A stretch of DNA of 64,000 nt from Plotosus lineatus (GCA_024760905.1 CM045729.1:57327080-57391079); one strand, 5' to 3'; positions 11,481 to 23,286 are shown, numbered from the stretch's first letter. Numbers and translations: made by a program. Notes: generated by a model not told the origin, from the sequence alone.

Positions 11481-11828
11481 TGTGTCATCAAAACAAAATT
11501 TAAACAGAAATGTAAACATTTATTCTACAAACCCGACATATCCCTAAAGAGCAAGCCTGCAGTGATGGTGGCAAGGAAAAACTCCATCAGAGGACATAGG
11601 GAAGAAACCTTGAGAGGAACCAGACTCAAAAGGGAAACCTATCCTCATCTGGGTGATACCAGATAAAAATACAAACCGTATAGGAAAAACCTCACTCCAG
11701 TCCAACAAAAAGTCCACTTCTTATACCAGTCTACAAAAGACTTTCTATCAAAAAGTCAAGTGCACGTCTGGATCCTAATATCACTCTCACACCTAGAACA
11801 GACAATTTGCTAACTGTGCATGTTTTAG

Positions 11829-11980
11829 GACTGTGGGAGGAAACTAGAGTATCTGGAGGAAACCCACGCAAGCACGGGGAGTACATTCATACTCCACACA
11901 GTACTGCCTGAGCCCGGTAACCAAACCCAGGCGTTCTTGATGTGAGGCAGATATGGTAACTACTACGAAACTCTGCCACC
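11829..11980 (-). mobile_element. V-SINE-like fragment
   Basis: It contains ggaggaaacccacgcaagca and actccacacag, followed by a degenerate tRNA-like head (ccaaaccca...ctgccacc) on the minus strand. Confidence 0.7.
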
Positions 11981-13555
11981 TTATTTTCTTATTATTCGTG
12001 CAAATGTTTTTTTTTTTTTTTTTTTTTTTTTTGTGGTAAGCATCCAACTAAGATCACAGAAGACTAACATCCCAATTTGATTACTGAGTTCTAATGGCCT
12101 AGGTCAGACCCTGTTCTAAGGAAATACACTCCACATCTATGTTGTTCTGTGAACAAGATATTGAAGGAAAGTTAAAGAGTTTTCTATCAAACATTTAGGG
12201 TCACAAGCTAAATCAGATAGCATGCTGCTCTTTGCTCTTTTTTCATAGTCTCTACCTTGGTTACACTGACACCTTGGCAGAGCAGAGTGAATATAGACAA
12301 GCCTATGAGTCCCATGCTCTTAGCCAGGAATAAGCCCACATGGGCTGCATAAAATGTCTGCGCAGTGGCCAAGTTCCAGAGCTCTGCATAGAACTACAGC
12401 TGAATCACCACTTTTGCCCAACCTATGGCATGCTACAGCCTTACACCTACAGATTTAATATGAACCAAATAAAGGAGACACTGATTTATGTAACTCAACC
12501 ACTGGAAAGACAAATTTCTGCAATCCATTACCAAGTACTGCTGGGACTTGTCAACAAAGGAAGGAGGTTTTTGATGATATATGATTTCCTCCATCTTATA
12601 CTGATAAGGAGCTGTCATGAAGCTATGACATCAGTGCAGGATTTCATCCCATTCCTTGGGTGTCATTCATGTTGAGCTTTCAAATCAATTCCAATGACGT
12701 TACAAATTGAATAAGCAAAATAAACTGCAATGCACTGAGGTCAGATAGACATTTGTTTTAGATTAGAAATGATTCCTCACATATTCAGGGATCCATCCAG
12801 GGCACCTAGTCCTGATGTACCATTTGAGATCTTTGCCATAACTAATCATGGGAGATTCTTCTGCAACAGCTTTCACTTATTCCTAATATGACTGGTTGTT
12901 GGTCTCAGAGGACTTACTGTGAAATCATTGTGAAGACTGGGTTTATAGCCAGAATAGTACGGATCAAGTACCAGACATTTGCAATTCCACAAATGGATAG
13001 TGATTTGACATTCAGGGTCACAGGCACACCATAATACTTCATTACAAATTGCAACTCAAGCTTGTCTTAGTAACAGCTTCAAAGAAGTCTATTACACACT
13101 TCATGAGCTATGGGGGTGCTCATGGCTTCATGCAAATTTCAGCAGCACTGCATAGCGCATAGTGTCTACCTGCGCAAGCACTCGTGCTATAAATACAAAG
13201 AAAGGAGAGTTGGTGCTGCAGAACCTACATCTGCTGCCCAGCTGTTGTCACCTAGCCCTATTCGCTTCACTCTTGATTTTCCAGTTTAAAGCTCCTCCCA
13301 TTTTATGAAGTCTATCAACTCCATTCACTGGCATTGGGACAGAATCTACATCTAATTCATATATTTTCTTCAATAATTAGTACTTATGTATTTCCTTACC
13401 AGAAGACAGAAATATCACTTTTTTGTGTCACATATTTTCCAAGATGGCAGTAAAATAAAGGGTTTTTTTTTTCCCTCGAGACAATGCTAACTAATGTTAT
13501 TTTCAGCGAACTTCCCATTTAAGCTGCATACATGGTATGCTTACTTTGGCTGTAT

Positions 13556-13682
13556 AAATTCATTCATTCATTTTCTGAACCGCTTAATCTTAATTAGGGT
13601 CACGGATAGGCTGGCACTAGTCTCAGCCAACTCTGGGCAAGGGCAGAGTACATCCTGGACAGCTCGCCAGGCCATCGCAGGC
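13556..13682 (-). mobile_element. L2-like tail fragment (SINE-B type)
   Basis: A (CATT)n end is followed by cattttctgaaccgcttaat and the reverse of the SINE-B 3' body, up to ccatcgcagg. It is 5'-truncated and abuts a compound microsatellite. Confidence 0.8.
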
Positions 13683-13706
13683 TGTATATAAGAGATAAGC
13701 AAAGAT

Positions 13707-13859
<153 letters not shown>

Positions 13860-15371
13860 CATACATACAATGTTTTAAAAGCATGGAATTGCTTCCCAAA
13901 TGCAAAACAGAAGATTAAATATACCTGATGTATAGTCATACACTCCTTGAACCAGAAGATTACATCTAGCACCCTGAGGGGTTTTTCAGTTTGCACCTCT
14001 GAAAAATTCCTATATTATTTTGTATGTAATTCTGCAATGAAGGGGTTTTCCTTTAACACAGGGTCTGAAATACAGTCAAACCAATAACCAGCCCTTAAAA
14101 AACCTTTTTAAGAATCCATGTGTCTGATACCCATTTTAAAAAATTTGTCATATTTATTCTGAGTAATGTACATACTGACATTTATGCACAAAGTGTTGCC
14201 TTAGGGGCTTAAGTGCTTTCAACCATTACATGTAGTTGTTAACTGTTGAAGAGTGATACATAATAACATGTCCATACTTTTCATACTCATAATAGCTGCT
14301 CTCTGCATGAGGCTCATATTGTCAAAGTTCTGGAGTGCTGATTAGAGGCCCAATTTTGTCTTTTGTATCATAATAAATATAGTCCAATGGACAAATGATC
14401 CCAGATTCTATATCAGCACTCTTACCCTGAGACGCTTAAACAATGTGGGCTCAGGTCTGACTTCCCACAACCCTCTGCTGTAAGCTTTTGGCTCCCAACA
14501 GGCTATTGTCTCTGACAGTATGGGTGACACTTGGCTGACACTAGACAGCTGATAGGCACCATGACATAGGAGTCTGTTTACTGAATGCAACAGGAATGTG
14601 TGGCTCATGGTCTGGTGCATGTCACCTTTTATTCAAAATTAGATGGCTAATCAATTAAGTCATGTTTGTCCATCTAGCTGTGTGTCATCCACAGAAACCG
14701 ACTAGCCAGATCTAATGCACCATCACATCACTCATTAAACTTTAATTATGAGAGAATTATGAGAGAATTCCTCTAAAGCATAGCTTCTTTCATAAGCTGC
14801 TGTGGGTGGCTTGATTCTTATCAACCATCGCTCAAGGCCTCATAACCTGGCCCAGGTGCATCGTCTGATCCTCACATAAAATGAGTTGTGATGTGTATAA
14901 AACTATTTTTAACTTAGATAATACAAATCAATGTCACATAACAATCATGTTTAAATGGCACCTGATCTGAATGCTTGCTATGAGTAAGTCAGTGGTTGAC
15001 TGAGTGAGCATGTGTTTGTTTGTAAGAGCCAGAGGCAGGTATAGCTTCTGTACGCCGGTCTGGGAGAGACCAGCCACACTCTCATCTCAGTGCAGGTGCA
15101 AGGTCACACGTGGAGTACAGAAACATTCATTGTTCACAGTTATGTACTCTCTGAAGTATCTTATCTCAGCCTTGTCCACAAGGAACGTTCACACAAATGA
15201 TAGCAGTTCACTGGGTCCCAGACTGCCATGTGGACTTCGAGTAGACTCAATAACCCCACCTGATGCTGTTGTTTTAATAGTTGGAAGATGGGCTCTTCAT
15301 GTGTATAGAGATATCATAACTTTCAACTTTCAAAGCCAAATAAATTCCCACATTCACTAAGGAATATTCTT

Positions 15372-15385
15372 TGTGTGTGTGTGTT

Positions 15386-15440
<55 letters not shown>
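15372..15440. repeat. (GT)n microsatellite
   Basis: A GT array with one TTTAT interruption near 15384. Confidence 0.97.
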
Positions 15441-15441
<1 letters not shown>

Positions 15442-15578
15442 CTACAGACTGAATACTTACAATCATCACAACAAAATTTGCTTAACTTTCCTCAATGAAA
15501 TGTAAACTTTTCACTACACGAATTAAGTGAGTTCTGTAAAGAAAATTAAATATTAGCACATATTGCATGAGAATGGCA

Positions 15579-16013
15579 AATGCAGCCATGAGGTGGGGGG
15601 GCACTAACCAGTGTCTCTCCCCCTCATGCCGGTCCCAAGCCCGGAGAAATGCAGAGGGTTGTGTCAGGAAGGGCATCCGACGTAAAACCAATGCCAATTA
15701 TTTATGATGCAAATCAAAAGTATTACCTCCATACCGGATCGGTCGAGGCCCGGGTTAACAACGACCGCCATCAGTGCTGTCAATCAACAGGGTGCTGATG
15801 GAAATTGGACTACTGTTGGTCGAAGACGTCGAAGAAGGAGAGGTGGGAGGCGTGTCCGTAGGCAGAGAGAGAAAAGGAAAGGCATGAGTCTAAGGAAGAC
15901 ATGAAGGTCGTTGGAGTCAGAAAAGAAGATGCGGAGGACAGGGTGAGGTGGAGGCGGATGATTTGCTGTGGCGACCCCTGAAGGGAGCAGCCGAAAGTAA
16001 AAGAAGAAAGAAG
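15579..16013 (+). mobile_element. Internally deleted RTE-type element (5' and 3' LINE ends joined)
   Basis: This 435-bp insertion has exact 17-bp target duplications, attgcatgagaatggca (15562-15578 and 16014-16030). Its left part (about 15590-15890) looks like a LINE 5' leader containing gtcaggaagggcatccgacg. Its right part (about 15891-16005) matches the end of the RTE ORF and 3' UTR seen at 24889-25010 on the other strand (gacatgaaggtcgttggagt ... gccgaaag). The whole reverse transcriptase is missing. It moved as a non-autonomous unit. The gtcaggaagggcatccgacg block is also present in SINE-A, linking the two. Confidence 0.88.
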
Positions 16014-16887
16014 ATTGCATGAGAATGGCACAGTCTGATTGGTTCATTATTTGAGAGTAATTCACAGTTATTCCTGAAAGTATATGATGGTGCTTCATAT
16101 TCCTAGAGACACTGAGTGGGATGTTCATTTTAGCGAAGTCCATCAAGCTTGAGGTGCTTAACTATTTTAGTGTATAATATACTACATAGGCATTTAAACA
16201 AAAAAATTATATTTTTATTACTTATTTTTAATTTTTAAATCAGAACGAGGACAAACAAGCTCAGACAGGTGCAGAGTGTAAGAGCTGCGTCCCTTTAAAC
16301 TTTTTACAGACTTGTGGTAGTATGAACATAATGAAAGACAAACTAAAATAAGATTTTAATACTTAATTTTATAACTTATTCAGATAATTTATCCAGAAGA
16401 CTGAGGACGGTTGGGTGAGCTCTGTGCTTTGAATCGTCTTGAAGCTCTCTGAAGCTAAAGGAGTCTGGTCTGGAATATTCGATGACTCATTTAAATCAAA
16501 AAGTAAAACCACACTACATAAAGTTGTTTTAGTACATACAATGGGAAACACAATCTCTGTAGTTTATATATACTTATTTTAACCATGACACTAAGGAAGG
16601 TCAGGTAAGTTCCACACTTTTCAGCTGGCTAAAAGTGTCATTCCATTCCATTGCGCAATCAGTTCCTCTTTATCTTGCTTAGGGTCACAGGGCAGCTAGA
16701 GCCTGTCCCAGCCAACTCTGGATGAAAATACAACTAACTTTGTGTTGCTAATTGGCCTGTGCTGTCTGCTGAGAATTTAAATGAAAGTAAGGAAACAAAA
16801 TAAAAATAAACTGTTTTCTAAAGGTGTGTAAGTCGTCAACCAAGAATTCACAAGGTCTATCTGCTATTTGAATGAAATGACAGATAG

Positions 16888-17032
16888 TTCAGTTCATTCA
16901 GTTCATTTTCTGTACCCGCTTAATCCTAGTTTGGGTCACGGGGAGGCTGGTGCCCATCCCAGCAAACTTCGGGCAAGGGCAGAGTACACCCTGGACAGCT
17001 CGCCAGGCCATCGCAGGGCGGAAACACGCTGC
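16888..17032 (-). mobile_element. 5'-truncated SINE-B copy with perfect target duplication
   Basis: It is the L2-like 3' part only, on the minus strand, bounded by exact 14-bp repeats gaaatgacagatag (16874-16887 and 17033-17046). The insertion sits in the loop of an older hairpin: tcgtcaaccaagaatt near 16833 pairs with aattcttggttgacga near 17055-17070. Confidence 0.9.
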
Positions 17033-17705
17033 GAAATGACAGATAGATCTTGTTAATTCTTGGTTGACGAAGTATATACTAGAAAGAAAAAAACTACACT
17101 ACTATAAAATGAGATTTATATAGATTTCATTAAAACAGTTTAACCACAACTGTGAGGCGCTCCACCGAATGTAGGCGCTTGTCGCATGGGCTATTTTCGA
17201 GAAAATGGCCAAAAAAGTAAAAATGGTAATTTTTTATCGAAATTCGGATTTTTGCATAAACCATTAAAACAAACTATCACTTGTTGGAGTGAAATCGACT
17301 AAAACTCACTAAAAATGTCTTTTATTTCAATTTTTCTGACGATTGCCCTCATTAAACTAGATAAAAACAGTAGCAAACTTACCGGTTTTCTTTGCAATTA
17401 TTCACCAAGTTCGTTACAAGAAACACTATAATCCATGCACCAGAAGAACGGTCGTGAAGTCGTCTCTCCATTTTGGATACTGTTTTAATATTAAAATGCC
17501 ATTTCAGTGAATAAAATAAAGGTTATGAAGACAATATGCACGTAAGCAATGCAGGCTAGTTGCTAAGGAAGATCTGAAAGGAGCACACTGATTGATGAGC
17601 TCAGGTTTGCACATGCACAGTGCCCGTCACACATTAACTTCCAGTTTACTTCCTGACTCTAGTATGCCGCATGCAAAACTTATCTCCAACTGACTGTTAT
17701 TGAAG

Positions 17706-17716
17706 ATCTCTCTCTC

Positions 17717-17768
<52 letters not shown>

Positions 17769-17791
17769 GCTCTCTGTCTGTCTCTCTGTTA

Positions 17792-17850
<59 letters not shown>
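17706..17850. repeat. (CT)n and (CA)n microsatellites
   Basis: CT units run from 17706 to about 17766 and CA units from 17797 to 17850, separated by a short mixed segment. Confidence 0.97.
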
Positions 17851-17854
<4 letters not shown>

Positions 17855-17989
17855 AACGGTTAAATGAGCAGCATCCAGATGAACTAGTGCAATTTGAATG
17901 GAAGGAAATATATGTATATGAAGGGAATGGGGCAAATGAGTGCAAAAGGTGCGATAGATGCACAAAAGAGCAGTCACCCACTGCTTACA

Positions 17990-17992
<3 letters not shown>

Positions 17993-18050
<58 letters not shown>
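17993..18050. repeat. (GT)n microsatellite
   Basis: A pure GT array followed by GAGT units. Confidence 0.97.
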
Positions 18051-18052
<2 letters not shown>

Positions 18053-18369
18053 TGAGTGAGCGAGTGAAATACCTCAGGTCTGCTGAAATATTAAGAAAAA
18101 GACATGATTCCATTGCAATTCAGTCAAAGAAAATCCCATATGCTCAGTATTATGTACTTTAGAAACTTAATATGAGTATTGTTTGAGTATTGGTATTTTT
18201 CTCTGCATGCAAAATTCAATTATGGAATTTTTTTGATCATTTGATTTGTGTGAATTGTTGTCTGGACTGGACATGCAGTATTGTGAGTTGTTTAGTTTTG
18301 TATGAAAATTGGTCAAGACCTGAAAAATACTTAAATGTTTCATACCTTTTACATATAAACAAACTGATG

Positions 18370-18574
18370 ATGATGACGCCAGGTATGTTGATGAAGATTT
18401 TAATTTTGATGTTGATGAAGAAGAGGCATCTGTTAAGAAAAGTGTGATGACTAGTGTTTGTGAAGATGTGATTTTATCTGCTGAGCAGGATATAGCTGAA
18501 GATGATGATGATGAGGGCAGAGTTGATGAAGCTTACTTGTATAATGAGATCAGAGAGTTTTGTTATATGGTTAT

Positions 18575-18575
<1 letters not shown>
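18370..18575 (+). pseudogene. Acidic open segment inside the intronic TIR element, family unknown
   Basis: One frame reads as a run rich in Asp and Glu (VDEDFNFDVDEEEASV near 18385; AEDDDDEGRVDEAYL near 18500) with normal-looking codon use, then runs into a TA microsatellite. Acidic stretches of this kind occur near the N-termini of some DNA transposases, so a transposase remnant is plausible. I do not recognise the family. It is on the ndp strand but inside the intron, with no supporting splice sites. Confidence 0.3.

Positions 18576-18577
<2 letters not shown>

Positions 18578-18626
<49 letters not shown>
18578..18626. repeat. (TA)n microsatellite
   Basis: A pure TA array at the end of the acidic open segment. 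Confidence 0.97.
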
Positions 18627-18629
<3 letters not shown>

Positions 18630-19189
18630 TTCTTAATTTCAGTGTGATTGTTTGAACCTGACAGTGTTTTTTTTTCCAATCAGTATTATTTGAAGGCATT
18701 TGAACCTTTATATAATGGTCAAAATGATACATACTGATCTTATTGGAATAAACACAAATAAAAAAAAAAAGTAATTTTTTGTTAATTTTTGTGGGTTACC
18801 ACGGTGACTGATGGATTTAAAAAGGGCGTTTCAAATTAAAATGAGGATGATTTCTCATATCATCTCTTCATAAAACTCTTCCTAGACATGTTTTCTAAAA
18901 GTTTATATGGCTGAAGTGCATAAAAATGTTTGGTTGCTAAGGACTAATGATCTTGGAAGAAGTGCAATCTTTGTGCTCATTTTTCTCTAAAACGTCTTTT
19001 GAAATTTTTAGTTGAATGCTGACACAAGAAATGGCATAGCTCAGTCAGTTTTCAAGGTATTGACAAACTTTTTGCTGCATTTTGCAGCTTTGGGCCTCCT
19101 CTATCTGACTGTGTAAAAATCTCATTTTTCATTTTTGGACCCAAGAGCCTACTTTCGGTGGAGTGGCTAACAGCAGGTCAGCTGATCTC

Positions 19190-19372
19190 TGCTCAATGGT
19201 GGCTCAGTGGGAAAAGGCTCTGGGTCAGTGATCAAAATCTTGGGGGTTTAAATCTCAGTACAATCAAACTGCCACTGTTGGGCCCTTGTTGGGCCCTTGA
19301 AAATCATAACTTATAAGTCATTCTGGATTAGGGTGTCTGCCAAATTTAATGTAAATGCTAAGAGCTCTGTGT
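19190..19372 (+). mobile_element. tRNA-derived SINE (otophysan-type 3' end)
   Basis: A tRNA-like head (ggtggctcagtggg...ggtttaaatctcag) is followed by ctgccactgttgggcccttg and a tail with attctggattagggtgtctgccaaat and atgtaaatg. Tails ending in 'ggataagggcgtctgccaaatg' are familiar from otophysan fish genomes. That association is from memory and supports only a tentative placement. Confidence 0.65.
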
Positions 19373-20581
19373 ATCTAACAGTGTCTGTTCTGTTCACCCT
19401 ACGCATTCAAAGGAAAACAGCACCCCCAAATATGTTGTACAATGTACTATAGGAAACACGAGAAGGCGGGGGGAATCTCCTACAATTATATTTTTATTAT
19501 TTATTTTTCCACTTTAAAACATGAAGTGATTGCATCACTCCCTCCAAGTGACTGAAAAACTCTGTGACTGTCATTTTGATCCAAGCATTTAGGATAATGA
19601 TTTATGATCCCAAGATATGGCCTCAAATACTCAGAAATATTATGTGTCTGGATAATAAAACAGCTGATAACCATTTATGGCTTTTCAGGATTTCTTGAAG
19701 CAGTCACTGTCACATCTTAAAAATATAAATATAATGCATATATACATATATATTTTTTTTGCATAGCTTATGATAAAAGCTTAAAAGGGTTTAAAAACTG
19801 CACTGTTACATAATGCTGTTGACTTATATCTACATGGAGTATAACACATCAACCCAAACACATCATGCTTATGATTGGCTCATGATTCCTGATTGCCAAT
19901 GTCATGGTTAAAATATGCAAAGATAAATAATAATATTTTTGATTTTTATGTTCCCATGTACTATGAACTGATAATCTGTGTTTCAAAAAATGCCATTGGA
20001 CCATACATATGCTCTGCTCACTGAACATGTGGGAGGTCGCCTGCCTCTGTCATAGTTAAAATATGAAAAATAAACTGATTAAATCTTTATATAGTTAACT
20101 GTTCGTGTGTAATATATACTATATTAAACTGAGCAGGACAAAGCAGTTCCTAAAGAGGAATAAATAATAAGAACAAGTATATGCCTCAGGCTATGTGGAT
20201 GTTCCTGGCATCCAACATGTCAGCAGTATTCCACTTTACCTTTGGCGAATAATTGTTAATTATATCTAATCACTTAATCATCTCCAGGAACTGATCATTT
20301 TTGCTGTAGATGCAATACTTATACTTGGAACACTGGGTGGGAACCCTGGGCTTAGACCCTGGAGTTGTGGGATAGCAAGTCTACCCATTACACTTGTTTA
20401 TACTGTATGAACTGTACTGTTTCCTATACTACGTGTTATACTTTTAATTATTCTTTTTTTATTTTATTTTTGCAGCAGACAGTTTCAAAAACATGTAATT
20501 ATATTTGTGTTTCCATTCATGCATCATGAACTGGCATTTTGGTTTTTAGAAAATCTGATTTAACCTCAGATAATAGCTCTG

Positions 20582-20834
20582 CCCCCAGTGCAGCTAACTG
20601 GGTTATCAAAGACCGGCCATGTCCCTCACTGTCTATGGTGTGAGGTTCATGTAAAAGAGACATTGCTGACTTTCGACAAGAGTAGCTGCAAAGCCATCAG
20701 CGTGTTTCTGTTCCTTGCTAAAGGGTTGTGTCAGGAAGGGTGTACTCTGCCCTTGCCCAGAGTCGGCTGGGATGGGCACCAGCCTTCCCGAGACCCTAAT
20801 TAGGACTAAGCGGTTACAGAAAATGAACTGAACT
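20582..20834 (+). mobile_element. Chimeric SINE: A-type middle joined to B-type tail, 5'-truncated
   Basis: The copy starts at the C-run (cccccagtgcagctaactgg) and runs through the shared body into the A-specific segment ttgctaaagggttgtgtcag. It switches at 20740/20741 to the B-specific gtgtactctgcccttgccc and the L2-like end. Exact 13-bp target duplications, gataatagctctg (20569-20581 and 20835-20847), show it inserted as one molecule. It lies 60 bp upstream of the last ndp exon. Confidence 0.9.
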
Positions 20835-20894
20835 GATAATAGCTCTGAATAAATATATAATTCCTTTAATTTTGTGCTCTCTTTTTTTACACAG

Positions 20895-21119
20895 ATGGTA
20901 CTCTTGGCTCGTTGTGAGGGTCACTGCAGCCACACATCACGTTCAGACCCTCTCATATCCTTCAGCTCCGTTCTGAAGCAACCATTTAAAAGTACATGCT
21001 TCTGCTGCCGCCCGCACACCTCCAAACTGAAAGCTGTGCGCTTGCGGTGCTCTGGTGGGACTCGAATAACTGCCACCTACCGGTACATCCTTGCATGCAG
21101 CTGTGAGGAATGCAACTGA
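20895..21119 (+). CDS. ndp: Norrin, last coding exon, residues 65-138 and stop
   Basis: This exon encodes most of the cystine-knot domain of norrin. The acceptor ttttttacacag ends at 20894. The exon opens with ATG (Met65), as in human exon 3, and is in phase with 10664-10855. Visible motifs: [40 protein letters not shown] and [16 protein letters not shown]. Cysteines 71, 75, 99, 101, 102, 116, 132, 134 and 137, with C45 and C61 from the first exon, give all eleven knot cysteines. These include the equivalents of human C93, C95 and C131, used for the disulphide-linked dimer. The predicted protein is 138 residues against 133 in human; the extra length is in the leader, and the terminal serine is absent. 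No disruption is seen, so the gene looks functional. Confidence 0.98.
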   Translation: MVLLARCEGHCSHTSRSDPLISFSSVLKQPFKSTCFCCRPHTSKLKAVRLRCSGGTRITATYRYILACSCEECN

Positions 21120-22560
21120 ATGTGCTTGCCAAGAAGAAGGAAATGGCTTAACCCTGTTTTATGTGTTTTATTGCTGTCCATATTAAACGAACTATTACAC
21201 GATTCATTAGCAGTGCTGGTATGGACGAAGATTAAGCCAGCTGTATAAAAAAAAAAAAATCAAAGAACAGAAACATTCATACATCGGTTGCACCTGGGCC
21301 TGGTCTCTGCCAGTTGATTAATTTCTTAATGCATTCCAGTGCTTTGGTCACAACATGTGAAAAATGGATGCTGGCAACAACTTTGCAGTTGAGGGGTGTT
21401 ATGAGAGAACTTAGGACGTATTGTATCCATACCGGGCTGGACACATTCCAATAAAAGTGAGAGAACCCTCTGGAACTGTTCACAGGTTGCAAAGATGCCA
21501 GGGTAATGTCCCTGTTGAAGCTGTTGGACACTGTAATGTCAGTGCTTGGATTATATGTGGGGAAACGCCATTTAATGTAAGGTTGGTTAAATATAGCATG
21601 CACAGTTAAGATCATTATTCTGAACAGGACTGAATTGTCAAAGGAATATTCAAGTTCATAATGAAAGAATATGCCCGAGGGTTTCTTATGTGAAAATCAC
21701 AAAAGAATGCTGCATTTCTTTAAGTTAGCATCAGAGTTTCATTAGTTTACAATAACACAGAACAGACTTCTATAAAAGTCTTTGTCGTGCTTTGCTGTAA
21801 TTTTTACTCTTTGTGAGGTTGCAGAGTTTGTAATTATTAAAAAAAACAAAAAAAACCTGACAGCTCTGTTCGCTCCAGACGTAAATCTAATAAATGACTT
21901 CCTTTGTTTTACACTGTTTGGATGCCTAAAGTCATTTTATTGGACATATTGAAACCTAATATTATTAAATGAGTAAAGACAATGATACATTCTTTTCCCA
22001 AGATGATGATATTCTGTGCCTTTCTGTCAGGCCACAATAACTTGGGGCTAATCATGACACAGTGTGCAGAGGTTGCTTGTGAAATAATTTTCATTGTTGC
22101 TCGAAAAGGCTGATCTTGTTAAATATGTAATCAAAGAGGCATTCATATTCACCTAAGTGATTCATATCATTCAAATCATAGCCTATCAGATTTAAATGTG
22201 CATCCACAATCCTGAGAGAGTCTAAAGTGAAATGTAAAAGATACATAGTCTTAACAAGGCATCCCCAGAACAGTCTACAGTATATCTGTATCCAACACAG
22301 CTGGCTCTCATTCTGTTGTCCGAAACCTGTAATTACAAAAATTATGATAAATCTGAAGTACATTACATTAGTAACAGAGATACTGCACACACATGGCTCA
22401 GTGTGTTTTTACTTTGTGCAACAAACCAGTCTTCCATAAAATCTGGTACTAAATCCATAAAAGAACACAGTATCCTTTAGATCCATAATAAAAGGCAAAG
22501 CATTTAATGTATTTTGACTTTATTAAACTGAAGCTATTGCTGCAATTTTTATTAAAAGGA
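21120..22560 (+). other. ndp: ndp 3' UTR and downstream flank
   Basis: Candidate poly(A) signals after the stop are ATTAAA at 21182-21187, AATAAA at 21450-21455 and AATAAA at 21889-21894. Which is used cannot be decided from sequence. No repeat is recognised between 21120 and 22560, unlike most of the window, which fits a long conserved 3' UTR. A 112-codon antisense open frame in this stretch has no recognisable domain. Confidence 0.5.
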
Positions 22561-22565
22561 GGAAA

Positions 22566-22760
22566 TATGGGGGCAGCGTAGCCTAATGCTGAGAGAAGCA
22601 GCTTTGGACTATAAAGGTTACTAGTTCGATTCCCAAACCAGCAAGAAAAATGTGTGGTGGTAGGGTGAGTGACTGCATCCCAATGTGTGCCAGCCTATTG
22701 TTCTGACTGTGTGCTCACACACTTTGGCTGGGCTAAATGCAGATTCAATAATTTCCCTTA
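22566..22760 (+). mobile_element. tRNA-derived SINE, degraded
   Basis: The head ggcagcgtagcctaatgctg (A-box-like) and actagttcgattcccaaacc (B box) are followed by a short body ending in ggctgggctaaatgcagatt. It is a different family from SINE-A/B. Confidence 0.65.
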
Positions 22761-22835
22761 CATGATTAATGCAGTTTATTAAAATAAACTCTCCCTCTCT
22801 CTTTATATAGACTATATGTGTGTGTGTGTGTGTAT

Positions 22836-22862
22836 ACCATATATATATATATATATATATAG
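22836..22862. repeat. (TA)n tract
   Basis: A TA array to the left of the SINE at 22863-23115. A matching TA array lies on its right (23125-23153), so the SINE probably split one microsatellite. Confidence 0.9.
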
Positions 22863-23115
22863 TGGGGCCGGTGGTGTAGTGGTTAGAGAGCTGGGCTCAT
22901 GATCGGGAGGTTGTGCGTTCAAATCCCACTGAGACCCTCACTGTGCTAAGACCCCTGGGCAAGGTCTCAACCACAAGTGTGCCTCTGTTCACCCAGCAGT
23001 ATAAATGGGTACCAGTAAAATATAGTGGGAAGGTAACCTGCAAAGGACTACTGTCCCATCCAGGAGGAGTTCAACTCGGCCTGACGAGCCACTAGGCTCG
23101 GGTGTAAAAACCCAA
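22863..23115 (+). mobile_element. tRNA-derived SINE inserted in a TA microsatellite
   Basis: It has a clear Pol III promoter: ggtggtgtagtggttagaga (A box) and gcgttcaaatcccactgag (B box). The body has gctaagacccctgggcaagg and ends near gacgagccactaggctcggg. It lies between two halves of a TA repeat. It is a third tRNA-SINE family in this window. Confidence 0.8.
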
Positions 23116-23189
23116 CAGACTTATATAGATATATATATATATATATATATATAGAATGAGAGAGAGAGAGAGAGAATTTTCTGTATATA

Positions 23190-23286
23190 TATATTCACAT
23201 TTGGCATAGGTTTTTACGTCGAATGCCCTTCCTGACACAACCCTTAGCAAGGGACAGAAACACGTTGATGGCTTTGCGGCCTACTG
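23190..23286 (-). mobile_element. SINE-A fragment
   Basis: This is only the central part of SINE-A (ggcataggtttttacgtcga ... gatggctttgcgg) on the minus strand. It has neither the tRNA head nor the final tail. Confidence 0.85.

Larger units (their letters stand above)
17152..19172. mobile_element. DNA-transposon-like element with ~31-bp imperfect terminal inverted repeats, superfamily unknown
   Basis: The left end ctgtgaggcgctccaccgaa (from about 17149) and the reverse complement of the right end (ctgttagccactccaccgaa, around 19153-19172) share a CTCCACCGAA(A/T)GTAGG core. The ~2-kb interior includes a CT/CA/GT microsatellite cluster and an acidic, once-coding segment near 18370-18575. It is not clear which flanking bases are duplicated, so the superfamily is unassigned. 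A single end of the same kind (gctccaccgaaagtag) occurs at about 26526-26541. Confidence 0.55.

Noticed and set aside
12340..12675. 111-codon open frame in ndp intron 2
   Set aside because: No domain recognised and no exon boundaries; an open frame of this length is expected by chance in an intron of this size.
15704..15904. Arg-rich 66-codon protein
   Set aside because: It lies in the 5' leader part of the internally deleted RTE element and is cut by the deletion junction.
21277..21615. 112-codon antisense open frame in the ndp 3' flank
   Set aside because: No recognisable domain, no splice or promoter signals, and it overlaps the expected ndp 3' UTR.
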